Part shown: piece after piece, positions 48,301-59,172 of the stretch | How the letters are laid out: the number at the start of each line of letters is the position of its first letter | How positions within the stretch are numbered: the first letter of the stretch is position 1 | Assembly (NCBI RefSeq): GCF_004341885.1 | Contig: NZ_SLVX01000006.1 | Span: 235,734-299,733 of the forward strand | Length of the DNA stretch: 64,000 nt | Direction of reading: 5' to 3' | From: Shinella granuli | Lineage (GTDB): Bacteria; Pseudomonadota; Alphaproteobacteria; Rhizobiales; Rhizobiaceae | Position numbers and translations under genes: made by a program | The notes under the pieces: model-generated | Databases searched by the model: none | Seen by the model: only the letters and a program-made list of their open reading frames with translations | Told to the model about the DNA's origin: nothing

Positions 48301-48783
48301 GAGCGGCTGCTTGCCGCCTTCGACGTGGTCAACGTGCAGTTCCAGCGCCTGTTCACCCACCTTTTCGGCGGCGGCACGGCGGAACTTCAACTGATCGAGA
48401 GCGACGATCCGCTCGATGCGGGGCTCGAAATCCTCGCCCGCCCGCCGGGCAAGAAGCCGCAGACCATGACGCTGCTGTCCGGCGGCGAGCAGGCGCTGAC
48501 GGCGATGGCCCTCATCTTCGCCGTCTTCCTCACCAATCCGGCGCCGATCTGCGTGCTCGACGAAGTCGATGCCCCGCTCGACGACCACAATGTCGAGCGC
48601 TACTGCAACCTGATGGACGAGATGGCGGCCTCCACCGAGACCCGCTTCGTCATCATCACCCACAACCCCATCACCATGGCCCGCATGAACCGCCTCTTCG
48701 GCGTCACCATGGCCGAACAGGGCGTCTCCCAGCTCGTCTCCGTCGACCTGCAGACGGCCGAGCAACTGCGCGAGGCGTCTTAA
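45319..48783 (+). CDS. smc: Chromosome segregation protein SMC
   Basis: A 1154-residue condensin ATPase that organises the chromosome. Walker A is [20 protein letters not shown] near residue 32. Long coiled coils (~170-500 and ~650-1000) flank a hinge (~515-640). The C-terminal head has the ABC signature [19 protein letters not shown] and Walker B [15 protein letters not shown]. I use the ATG at 45319, giving [14 protein letters not shown]. Coiled-coil reading frames create very long antisense frames that are not genes. ScpA/ScpB are not in the window. Confidence 0.96.
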   Translation: [1154 protein letters not shown]

Positions 48784-48884
48784 CCGTTCCTCTTGGACGG
48801 TAGCGTAGCGGAACAAATCCCCCTCTCGCGCATTGAACAGCGCCTGCCGTTCCCGCAGGCATTCTTCGCAATTGGGGATCAAAC

Positions 48885-49031
48885 GTGAGCAGAGACGCAC
48901 TTTACATGATCATCGGCGCCCTCGTCGTCGTGGTGGCCGGGTTTTCCTATTATGCCTGGCAGGAAGAGAAGAAGCCTGACGGCGTCGAGATCCGTCTTGA
49001 CCAGCAGGGGCTTTCCATCGAGGGGAATTGA
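48885..49031 (+). CDS. 48-residue single-helix membrane protein
   Basis: A GTG-started frame: a membrane helix (LYMIIGALVVVVAGFSYYAW), then a charged tail EEKKPDGVEIRLDQQGLSIE. A short helix plus GVEIxxDxxGxSIE tail at this place after smc is familiar from rhizobia, but no function is known. GGGGATC lies upstream of the GTG. It ends 17 bp before a palindromic element. Confidence 0.65.
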   Translation: MSRDALYMIIGALVVVVAGFSYYAWQEEKKPDGVEIRLDQQGLSIEGN

Positions 49032-49047
49032 AGCCGTTCGTTCCGCC

Positions 49048-49091
49048 GCAATTCCAGACGCAAAACCGCTTCGCGCTTTCGCTGGAATTGC
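49048..49091. repeat. GCAATTCCAG-type palindromic element, copy 3
   Basis: GCAATTCCAG and CTGGAATTGC arms separated by 24 bp that include GACGCAAAACCGC. It lies in the gap between the small membrane protein and ppdK. Confidence 0.75.
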
Positions 49092-49251
49092 TCAAGGCCG
49101 TGTTCCCGCAAGGGTCACGGCTTTTATTTGGCTCTCGTAATGTTGCAGTGCCGTCGCAAAATTGATGCATTGCAGCAAAAAACCCGTCATGCCGCGTTTT
49201 CAACAAGATGCAGTTCATGTAGATTGCGAGGACGCATATGGGGAGGCGTGC

Positions 49252-51918
<2,667 letters not shown>

Positions 51919-51962
51919 GGCCTCCTGATTCTATTCCGGCAGGAGTGCGGAGCGGAAATGCC

Positions 51963-52220
51963 CTAGCGCCGCCGGACCGGCACATAGACATAGGTCGGCC
52001 GGTCCCACATCGGCGATTGCAGGCGTGCCGCGCGGAAATCGGCGCGCCGGTCGAGGTCGATGCGCTGCAGGCATTCGGCGAACGCGTCCGTCCCCGCGCG
52101 AAAACCGTAGGACCGGCATCTGGCCTCGTCATTGGCGCGCACCTCGGCGGCCGTCTGGCAGCCGGCGAGGAAGAGGGTGGTGGCGGCAAGGGCGGCGAAA
52201 CGAACGAGCATCTTCGACAT
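51963..52220 (-). CDS. Small lipoprotein, unknown function
   Basis: An 85-residue protein with a lipoprotein signal (VRFAALAATTLFLAGC). A mature part containing RCRSYGFRAGTDAFAECLQR follows, a short conserved-looking motif seen in small rhizobial lipoproteins, then a basic end. GGAG lies six bases before the ATG. It converges on ppdK. No function can be given. Confidence 0.75.
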   Translation of the reverse strand: MSKMLVRFAALAATTLFLAGCQTAAEVRANDEARCRSYGFRAGTDAFAECLQRIDLDRRADFRAARLQSPMWDRPTYVYVPVRRR

Positions 52221-52284
52221 GCGGGCTCCGGCGAACTGTTGCGCGCCATGAATAGGCCCGGCGACGCGCCGCGGCAAGACCTCA

Positions 52285-52668
52285 TCAGATGCGTTGCAGC
52301 ACGTCCACGAAAGCGTCGGCGAAACGCTTGAGGTCCTTCATCGTCTCGTCGGGCGTTTCCACGCGGATGGCCGCGCCCTCGGCGTCGAGCAGCGCGAAGA
52401 CCACGGCAAGCGCGCCCTCCTCGCCCTGCGGCACGCGCAGCGCCGCGATACGCCGGCAATCCTCGGCAAGGCCCGAGGCGGGCAGGTCGAAGAGGAAATC
52501 GCCGCCGACCTGGTCGGCAGCCATGCGCACGGCATCGGCAAAGTCCGCTTCGTCGCCGGAAAAGCCGTCGAGCGAGAGTTCGAGTTCCAGAAGCTCCAGG
52601 GGGAGGGCGGGTTCGCCCGCGGGCGTGGCGATAGCGGTGTCGGCGGCCGTCTGCGTCGGCAACATCAT
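52285..52668 (-). CDS. Hypothetical acidic protein
   Basis: A 127-residue soluble acidic protein (LPLELLELELSLDGFSGDEA, later DAFVDVLQRI). I do not recognise a family. AAGGAG lies four bases before the ATG, supporting expression. It is upstream of the small lipoprotein on the same strand (64 bp gap) and could share a transcript. It diverges from the DUF1499 gene. Confidence 0.65.
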   Translation of the reverse strand: MMLPTQTAADTAIATPAGEPALPLELLELELSLDGFSGDEADFADAVRMAADQVGGDFLFDLPASGLAEDCRRIAALRVPQGEEGALAVVFALLDAEGAAIRVETPDETMKDLKRFADAFVDVLQRI

Positions 52669-52926
52669 CTTGCTCCTTGGTCTACCCCCGTTCGTAAACC
52701 GTCGTTAACGAGCGTGGCGAATTTGCGGCACACAAGGATTTTTGCGCGATGGGAACGCCCTGTCCCCAGCCAGAACGCCGCATCCGCTCCGTCGGAAACG
52801 GCGGCGTTGAGGTTTCCGTAAAACCTGAGGCCCCTCCCGCAATGTCTTAAAACGATTCCGGTTTCGGCAAATTTGCAGTAGGAAAAGGGCGCGGCATCAA
52901 GCGCCGCGGACGCATCCGGTGAGGCC

Positions 52927-53838
52927 ATGGCAATCACGATCCAGTACGAACGGCCCGTTTCCCATGCGGCGCACTGGGCGCGGCGCATGGCGCTGTTCTC
53001 CTGCCTGCTGTTCGTCGCCGCCGTGCTGTCGCACCGCTTCGGCCCGCTGACCACGCCGCATTTCCTAGCGCTGGCCGGCTTTGCCGCGGTCGTGGCGGGG
53101 GTGGCCGTGCTGCTGGCGGCCATCGGCCTTGCGCGGCTCTGGCATGTCGGCGCGCGCGGCGGAAAGGCGGCGCTGACGGCGCTGCTGCTCTGCCTGCTGC
53201 CGCTCGGCTTCACCGGTGCTGCGGCCTATGCCTATTTCTACAAGCCGGCGCTCTATGACGTGACGACGGATACGGCCGCTGCCCCGCCCTGGCTTGCCGA
53301 GCCCGCCGCCGCGCAGGACTGGCTGCCGCGCATCGGGCCGGTCGGGGCGCGTGACCGCGCCGTGCAGCTTGCGGCCTATCCCGGCCTTTCGGGCCGGCGC
53401 TACGACGGCGCGCTCGATCGCGTCTACCAGGGCGTGCGCAAGGTCGCCGCCGCCTATGGCATCGCCATCACCGCCGAGGACGGGCTCGACAACATCCTCG
53501 CCGACCTCGAGGACCTCGTCGTCGATCCGGCCAGGGTGGCGCAAAGCCAGGAAGCGCTGGGCGACGTGCCGATCCCCGAGGCGCGCCCGCTCGAGACGCC
53601 GCTCATTCCCCGCATCGGCGGCCCGGGCGACGTGCTGCTGCAGGGCGAATGGCGCTCGCCGCTCTTCGGTTTCCGCTTCGACGTGGTCATCCGCCTGCGC
53701 GAGGAGGCGGAGACGACGCTCGTCGACATGCGCGCCGCGTCGCGCTACGGGCCGCACGATCTCGGCTTCGGCGCGGCGCTGGTCGAAGGCTACCTGAAGG
53801 CGCTCGATGCGGAGTTGCTGGGCATTGCCGGCGATTGA
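52927..53838 (+). CDS. DUF1499 membrane protein
   Basis: A 303-residue protein with three N-terminal membrane helices (~20-38, 48-70, 78-100). A DUF1499 domain (~150-298) follows and includes RIGGPGDVLLQGEWRSPLFG, then FDVVIRLREEAETTLVDMR and ASRYGPHDLGFGA. The function of the family is unknown. GTGAGG precedes the ATG. Convergent with the MBL hydrolase gene. Confidence 0.85.
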   Translation: MAITIQYERPVSHAAHWARRMALFSCLLFVAAVLSHRFGPLTTPHFLALAGFAAVVAGVAVLLAAIGLARLWHVGARGGKAALTALLLCLLPLGFTGAAAYAYFYKPALYDVTTDTAAAPPWLAEPAAAQDWLPRIGPVGARDRAVQLAAYPGLSGRRYDGALDRVYQGVRKVAAAYGIAITAEDGLDNILADLEDLVVDPARVAQSQEALGDVPIPEARPLETPLIPRIGGPGDVLLQGEWRSPLFGFRFDVVIRLREEAETTLVDMRAASRYGPHDLGFGAALVEGYLKALDAELLGIAGD

Positions 53839-53867
53839 CGTTTTCGGCGTTTTCGCGCGTCGAGGGC

Positions 53868-54812
53868 TCAAAGGCCGGGCGCGGGGAAGTAGAGTCCCTT
53901 CAGCGCGGGCGGGCCCTCGGTCACCACCTCGCCGCGCGCGACGAGGTCTTCCAGATGCGCCAGCACCGAAAGCGCCGCCGCGCCATGCAGGCGCGGGTCC
54001 GTCTCGCGGTAGATGACCTTCACCATGCCGGCGATCAGCCGGTCGCCGGCGCGCACGCGTTCGCGCACCGCCCGTTCGCGCATGCGCCGGTGGGTCCTGA
54101 GGCCGCGCAGGAACGCCGCCGGCTCGGTGACCGGCCCGCCATGGCCGGGCAGGTAGAGCCGGTCATCGCGCTCCAGAAGCCGGTCGAGCGAGGCCATGTA
54201 GTCCGCCATGGCGCCATCGGGCGGGGCGACGATGGTCGTCGCCCAGGCCATGACGTGGTCGGCGGAAAAGACGATGCCCTCCGGCCCGTCGAGCGCGAAG
54301 GCGGCGTGGTTGGCGGTGTGGCCCGGGGTGAGCAGCGCCGTCAGCGCCCAGCCGTCGCCCGCCACGCTCTCGCCGTGGCCGAGCGCGATATCGGGCACGA
54401 AGTCCACGTCCGAGCTTTCCGCGAAAGGATTGCTTTCGCCGGCATGCAGCGGCCGCGCCGCCCGGTGCGGCCCCTCCGCGACGATGATCGCGCCCGTCTC
54501 CGCCTTCAGCCGGCGGGCGAGCGGCGAGTGGTCGCGGTGGGTGTGGCTGACGGCGATATGGGTCACCTCGCGCCCGGCGAGCGCCCGCATCAGCGCCGCG
54601 AAATGCGCCTCGTCCTGCGGGCCGGGGTCGATCACCGCCACCGAACGGTCGCCGACGATATAGCTGTTCGTGCCGTGGAAGGTGAAAGGCCCCGGATTGT
54701 TGACGGTGATGCGCTGCACGCGCGGGGCCACCGGCACGGCCTCGCCATGGGCGGGCTTGAATTCGAGGTTGAACTGCGGGGCTTCCCGTCCGGCGTCGCT
54801 CACGGTCGTCAC
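53868..54812 (-). CDS. MBL-fold metallo-hydrolase
   Basis: A 314-residue metallo-beta-lactamase-fold hydrolase (LACTB2-like arrangement). The metal motif is VSHTHRDHSPLARRLK (HxHxDH); further ligands are in LLTPGHTANHAAF, FSADHVMAW and LYLPGHGGPV. A C-terminal winged-helix-like segment (ALSVLAHLEDLVARGEV) is typical of LACTB2-type enzymes. The start is a GTG overlapping the upstream cupin stop (GTGA), so the two genes are coupled. Confidence 0.88.
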   Translation of the reverse strand: MTTVSDAGREAPQFNLEFKPAHGEAVPVAPRVQRITVNNPGPFTFHGTNSYIVGDRSVAVIDPGPQDEAHFAALMRALAGREVTHIAVSHTHRDHSPLARRLKAETGAIIVAEGPHRAARPLHAGESNPFAESSDVDFVPDIALGHGESVAGDGWALTALLTPGHTANHAAFALDGPEGIVFSADHVMAWATTIVAPPDGAMADYMASLDRLLERDDRLYLPGHGGPVTEPAAFLRGLRTHRRMRERAVRERVRAGDRLIAGMVKVIYRETDPRLHGAAALSVLAHLEDLVARGEVVTEGPPALKGLYFPAPGL

Positions 54813-55105
54813 TTGTATTCGATCTCGATGAAGCTCATCGGCGTGTCGCCGCCATTGACGACATTGTGCGCCACGCCCGCCTCGCGCCGGTAGACCGCGC
54901 CCGCCTTGGTGTGCACCCGCCGCTCGCCAGTCTCCTCCTCGATCAGGAAGTCGCAGTCGGTCATCGGCACGACCACATAGCCGAGCCCGTGCACATGATG
55001 GCCCGTATCGGCGCCCGGCTCGAAATCCCAGCGCGTGACGCGCACGACGGCATCGTCGAGAAGGACGGTGGGCACGGCCGGCGGACGGGCGCGGAACTGG
55101 GGCAT
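54809..55105 (-). CDS. Cupin-domain protein
   Basis: A 98-residue single cupin. The first motif is ADTGHHVHGLGYVVVPM (metal-binding histidines), the second REAGVAHNVVNGGDTPMSF. A small enzyme or binding protein of unknown substrate. GAGGAG precedes the ATG at 55105. It is upstream of, and overlaps, the MBL hydrolase gene, suggesting a joint role in small-molecule catabolism; this is inference. Confidence 0.88.
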   Translation of the reverse strand: MPQFRARPPAVPTVLLDDAVVRVTRWDFEPGADTGHHVHGLGYVVVPMTDCDFLIEEETGERRVHTKAGAVYRREAGVAHNVVNGGDTPMSFIEIEYK

Positions 55106-55328
55106 GGCGGCTCCTCGTGTGAAGGGGCAGGGCGGGCAACCGGCCTGCCGGATGCCCGCCGAAAGGACGATCGTTCGGCCGGACCCTATCGCCGCAACGC
55201 GCCCCTGCCAAGCGCCATCAGGGGATCGCATGCATTCGGGAACGGTGCGGGCCGGAGAATAATCACCGCCAAACGGAACTTAAGCATTGTCCACGCCGCC
55301 CGCCTTTGCTATCAGGCTCCCGCCGTGT

Positions 55329-55403
55329 TGGGGCGTCGCCAAGCGGTAAGGCACCGGTTTTTGGTACCGGCATTCCCAGGTTCGAATCCTGGCGCCCCAG
55401 CCA
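55329..55403 (+). tRNA. tRNA-Gln (TTG anticodon)
   Basis: 75-nt cloverleaf with encoded CCA. The acceptor stem TGGGGCG pairs with CGCCCCA, discriminator G. The anticodon stem CCGGT/ACCGG encloses loop TTTTGGT, giving anticodon TTG. The T arm is CCCAGG-TTCGAAT-CCTGG. Confidence 0.96.
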
Positions 55404-55571
55404 CGGCTCTTCCCCCGTGAAAACAAGCGCTTTGCAAGGACTGGTGACGGTCAAGCCGCTCGTCGTGCCGTTTGTCCATGTCCGCGGTGCGGATTTCATT
55501 GAAATGAAGAGCAACGCCTCTATTTTGATCTTGCCGAGTCAGAGCCGGTAGAGATCAACAGGGAGTAAGAC

Positions 55572-56012
55572 ATGGGTATCTTCAGTTCCATCAAGGAAAA
55601 GCTTTTCGGCAAGGCAGAGGAAAAGCCGGCGGAAACGATCACGGCCGAAGCCGTCAAGCCGGCAACGGCGGATGTCTCCGCCACGCCAACCGTCAGCAAT
55701 GAAGCGGTGGCGACGTCGACCGCAAGCCAGCCCGCCGCCGCCACGCCGGGCCAGCCGGTGGACGTCGCCGCGATCCTCGACGCGGCCGTCGCCAAGAATG
55801 GCCAGAAGCTCGACTGGCGCCACTCCATCGTCGACATGATGAAGGCCCTCGGCATGGATGCCAGCCTCAAGGAGCGCAAGGAACTGGCCGACGAGCTCGG
55901 CTATACCGGCGACAAGAACGATTCCGCCAGCATGAACATCTGGCTGCACAAGGCCCTGCTGAAGGCCCTCGCCGACAACGGCGGCAAGGTCCCCGCCGAC
56001 CTGCTGGACTGA
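55572..56012 (+). CDS. DUF3597 domain protein
   Basis: A 146-residue protein. MGIFSSIKEKLFG is followed by an Ala/Thr/Pro-rich linker (~20-60). A compact C-terminal domain comes next: LDWRHSIVDMMKALGMDASL, ERKELADELGYTGD and ASMNIWLHKALLKALADNGG, the DUF3597 pattern. The family is thought to bind peptidoglycan or act at the envelope, but this is unproven. AGGGAG lies before the ATG, and a strong terminator follows. Confidence 0.87.
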   Translation: MGIFSSIKEKLFGKAEEKPAETITAEAVKPATADVSATPTVSNEAVATSTASQPAAATPGQPVDVAAILDAAVAKNGQKLDWRHSIVDMMKALGMDASLKERKELADELGYTGDKNDSASMNIWLHKALLKALADNGGKVPADLLD

Positions 56013-56022
56013 ACGAAAACGC

Positions 56023-56050
56023 AAGCCCGCCGGTGCGTGCCGGCGGGCTT
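56023..56050. terminator. Hairpin terminator after the DUF3597 gene
   Basis: Eleven-base perfect stem AAGCCCGCCGG/CCGGCGGGCTT with loop TGCGTG. The T run is short on the plus strand. Confidence 0.7.
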
Positions 56051-56097
56051 CTGAAGGATGCCGCGCCGTCCTCGCCAGGCAGAGCCTTTGGCCTGCT

Positions 56098-56844
56098 CTA
56101 GCGAAGCTTGCCCAGCGGGATCAGCTCCGTCGCGCCCGGCCGCCAGTCGTTGCCTTCCCAGTCCCCGAACCAGCGCTCCACGCGTAGGCCCGCTTCGGCG
56201 ATCAGCGTCTCCAGTTCCGCCTTGTCCGGAAAGGCGATGCGGGAGGCGGCGGAGAGGCGTTTGCCGGTGGTGCGGATCTCGTAGTGGGTGCCGTAGGTGA
56301 CGATGCCGGTGGCGGGATCATGGGCGACGTCGTTCCAGGCGGCGACGGGGCCGAAGCGGGGATGATCGACGAGGCGCATCGATGCCTCCGGCCCCCATTC
56401 CTCCCATTCCCGGCAGGCGGGGTTGCGGCTGTCGAAGATGAAGCGGCCGCCGGGCGCAAGATGCGCGGCGATGGTGGCAAGGGCGGCGGCGCGGTCTTCC
56501 CGGCTCAGGAACACCTGGAAGGCGTGGCCGGTGAGCACGACGAGGTCGAAGCGGCGGCCGAGCCGCAGCGTGCGGGCGTCGCCCTCGATGAAATCGACGG
56601 TATCCGCGCCGGGCTTGCCGCGCGCAATGGCGAGCATGGCCGGCGCCGGATCGACGCCGACCACCGTGCGGCCGCCGGAAAGCGCCACGGCAAGCGCGCC
56701 CGTGCCGCAGCCGAGGTCGAGCACGCTTGTCGCCTCTTCGGCCAGTGCCTTGCAGAAGGCGAAATCCGGCGAGCGCTCCCAGCCGTTCTCCAGGTCGTAG
56801 AAATCGGCCAGCTCCGGGTCGTGATAGAGGCGGTCTTCGTCCAT
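56098..56844 (-). CDS. Class I SAM-dependent methyltransferase
   Basis: A 248-residue methyltransferase. SAM motif I is VLDLGCGTGALAVALSGG, motif II GDARTLRLGRRFDLVVLTGH and motif III LAPGGRFIFDSRNP. Substrate unknown. I use the ATG at 56844 because GGAGGACACG lies directly ahead; the ATG four codons upstream overlaps that site. Its leader holds the terminator of the upstream lipoprotein gene, so it is separately transcribed. Confidence 0.88.
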   Translation of the reverse strand: MDEDRLYHDPELADFYDLENGWERSPDFAFCKALAEEATSVLDLGCGTGALAVALSGGRTVVGVDPAPAMLAIARGKPGADTVDFIEGDARTLRLGRRFDLVVLTGHAFQVFLSREDRAAALATIAAHLAPGGRFIFDSRNPACREWEEWGPEASMRLVDHPRFGPVAAWNDVAHDPATGIVTYGTHYEIRTTGKRLSAASRIAFPDKAELETLIAEAGLRVERWFGDWEGNDWRPGATELIPLGKLR

Positions 56845-56856
56845 CGTGTCCTCCAT

Positions 56857-56884
56857 GAAAAAGGCCGCGTCTTCGCGCGGCCTT
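56857..56884 (-). terminator. Rho-independent terminator (minus strand)
   Basis: On the minus strand, AAGGCCGCG/CGCGGCCTT with a 6-base loop, followed by a T run. It ends the transcript of the lipoprotein gene at 56909-57244. Confidence 0.8.
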
Positions 56885-56908
56885 GGAGAGGGTCGGTCGG
56901 GCCGCTGC

Positions 56909-57244
56909 TTACGACGCCGCGTCGAGAACCTTCTCGCAATGGGTCGGCCCGCCCTTCGGGTCGACGCGGTCGCCGACGGCGCGGATGGTGTTGATCCGGT
57001 AGCTCTCGCTCACCGTGAGCTCCACGGTGCAGGACTTGCCCTTCACGAAGCCGCCGCGCCATTTGTAGAGCGTCGTGCCGCCCGCGCCGGCCGTGTCGGA
57101 AATCGGCGGGCCGTACGCCGCGAAGAAGCTGCCGGCGGTCTTGCCGTTCCAGCGGGCCTGCAGCGGATTGGACGCGACGACGGCGGTGGTGCATCCGGCG
57201 AGGGCAAGCGCAACGCCTGCCAGAATTGCAATGCGGGAGTTCAT
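56909..57244 (-). CDS. Small lipoprotein, unknown function
   Basis: A 111-residue protein with signal RIAILAGVALALAGC and lipobox. The mature part includes RWNGKTAGSFFAAYGPPISD and a Cys pair in KSCTVEL and THCEKVL. It resembles other small alphaproteobacterial lipoproteins but has no named function. The ATG at 57244 is chosen over one three codons upstream because the AAGGAA site is correctly spaced only for 57244. Confidence 0.75.
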   Translation of the reverse strand: MNSRIAILAGVALALAGCTTAVVASNPLQARWNGKTAGSFFAAYGPPISDTAGAGGTTLYKWRGGFVKGKSCTVELTVSESYRINTIRAVGDRVDPKGGPTHCEKVLDAAS

Positions 57245-57461
57245 GGGTGCCATTTCCTTGGGACTTCGGTGCGGCCGCGATTGTGAGCCTCGCACCGCCA
57301 TAGCGCAGCGCGCCAAAAAGGGGAATCGCCGCCACGCGAACTTTGCCGTCGTCCCCAGCGAAGACGCGTCAAACGTGCGGATTTGCAACAGTTAGCGTTG
57401 CGGCCGGCCGGCGCGTGGGAAGGGGCCGGCCGCTTTTGCGCCGGACCCTCCCCATCGCGCC

Positions 57462-58838
57462 TCACAACAGGAAATCACCCTTGTCGAGATTGCTGAGGTT
57501 GAACCTCTTGAGGATCAGGAGGTCGTTGCCGCCCAGTTCGATATGCACATCGCTGCCGACCTGTTCGGCCTTGGCGAGCACCTTGCTGACGGAGGAGAAA
57601 TTGTAGGAACGCAGGTCGATGTCGTCTACATTGTTCGTGAAGTCGGTGATCGTGTCGCGGCCGTAGCCCTTCTTGAAGATGAAGACGTCGGAGCCCTTGC
57701 CGCCGGTCAGCATGTCGTTGCCCGTCCCGCCGTTGAGCTTGTCATTGCCTGCAGCACCTCTGAGTATGTCGTTGCCGCCATTGCCGATCAGGTGGTTCTT
57801 GCCCTGGTTGCCGAGGATCGTGTCGTTACCCGAGCCGCCCTTGGCATTCTCGATGAGCGAGCGCAGGTCGCCGTTGAAGAGCAGCGCGTTGAAGATGTTG
57901 CCGCGGGCATAGCCGTCGTTCGGCCCGCCGCCGAGGAAGGCGAGCTGGGTCTTGCTGAACATCGAATAGGCGCCGGGCCGCAGATCGATCTCGATGCCCG
58001 TCTTGTAGGCGCTGAGGTCGTAGGTGTCGTTGCCGCCGCCGTCCCAGACGGTGGCGAAGATGCGGTTGCCGCCGGCATCGATGGCGAGCTTGCCGTTGAC
58101 GAAGGTGTCGCCCGTGCCCGGCTTCCACTTGTAGACGGTCGATCCCTTGTTCGTCGAATAATCCGCGCCATACATGTACTGGAGCGCATAGATGTCGGCC
58201 ATCATGAAGGTCTGCGGCGCGCCGAACTCCTCGTATTTGTAGCCCGCGGCATTGTCGCCGACGAAGGAGTTGTACGTCATGACCGAATATTCGGGACTGT
58301 TCCATTCGCTCTGGATCGCGCCGAACGTATTGCTTTCATGGGCGTGCTTCAGGCCGAGCGCATGGCCGAGCTCGTGGATGAGGGTGTGCCAGGCGTAGTT
58401 TCCGGCTTTCGGCACGCGGTAGTCGTTGATCGTGCCGGCGTTTTCCGTGCTGAACCAGATGTCGCCGCCCGTTGGACTGGTGGACGGATAGTAGGCGTGG
58501 GCGGTGGGCCTTGCGTCGTCGGACTGGGCGAAGCGCAATGTCGCGGTCCCGGGCGAGCCGGCGGCGAAGTTCAGGTTGGTGAAACCCTCGACGGAAAAGC
58601 CGTCATTCGCGCTGCCGCCGAAGCTCTTCTCCATGGCGAAAAGCGCGGCGTTCTTCTGTAGGGCCGAGACGGAGCCGAAATTGTTGTTCGGCTCGCCGAA
58701 ATAGGAGTAACTGGCCGTCGACGTGGGAAAGGCATAGGTGACGCCCGTGCCGCCCCAGGCAAAGCCGCTGAGGACGGAATCGATGAATTGCGATCCCGTT
58801 GCCGTGACCGTCTTGGTGATCTTACCCGTACCCGTCAT
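57462..58838 (-). CDS. Secreted serralysin-like M10 metalloprotease with RTX repeats
   Basis: A 458-residue zinc protease exported by a type I system. The zinc motif is HELGHALGLKH (H155, E156, H159, H165), with the Met-turn SVMTYNSF. The C-terminal part carries calcium-binding nonapeptides: GGSGNDTILG, GNGGNDILRG, AAGNDKLNG, GTGNDMLTG, GKGSDVF. A hydrophobic non-cleaved secretion signal follows. No N-terminal signal peptide, as expected. No ABC exporter, membrane-fusion or inhibitor gene is nearby, so secretion must use proteins encoded elsewhere. GGGGGG ribosome site. Confidence 0.93.
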   Translation of the reverse strand: MTGTGKITKTVTATGSQFIDSVLSGFAWGGTGVTYAFPTSTASYSYFGEPNNNFGSVSALQKNAALFAMEKSFGGSANDGFSVEGFTNLNFAAGSPGTATLRFAQSDDARPTAHAYYPSTSPTGGDIWFSTENAGTINDYRVPKAGNYAWHTLIHELGHALGLKHAHESNTFGAIQSEWNSPEYSVMTYNSFVGDNAAGYKYEEFGAPQTFMMADIYALQYMYGADYSTNKGSTVYKWKPGTGDTFVNGKLAIDAGGNRIFATVWDGGGNDTYDLSAYKTGIEIDLRPGAYSMFSKTQLAFLGGGPNDGYARGNIFNALLFNGDLRSLIENAKGGSGNDTILGNQGKNHLIGNGGNDILRGAAGNDKLNGGTGNDMLTGGKGSDVFIFKKGYGRDTITDFTNNVDDIDLRSYNFSSVSKVLAKAEQVGSDVHIELGGNDLLILKRFNLSNLDKGDFLL

Positions 58839-59172
58839 TGCTGCCCCCCTTCGAACAGAGTTCGCGCCGTGTTGTCGGCGAGCGAGGACTTTCCCGTCCG
58901 GTCGCCGCGATGCCGATTCGGACAGGGCCTCGCCATGAATCGATGGCATCTTACGGGGGCATGACGTTCCTGCAAGAAACCTTATTCACGCGCGGAAGAA
59001 CAAATTTGGTCGCATTTGTTCTTTTCGCGGCCGTCTTGCCGGCGCGCCGGCGGGAGAGGGCTTCATGGAGGCCCGGTCGAGACTGTGCCCTTCGACGGTC
59101 AATGCGAGCGTGACGTGATCCGTGGAGGTTCCGACCGGTCGGGACCGGCCCATGGGAAAGGGATCGATGCCG

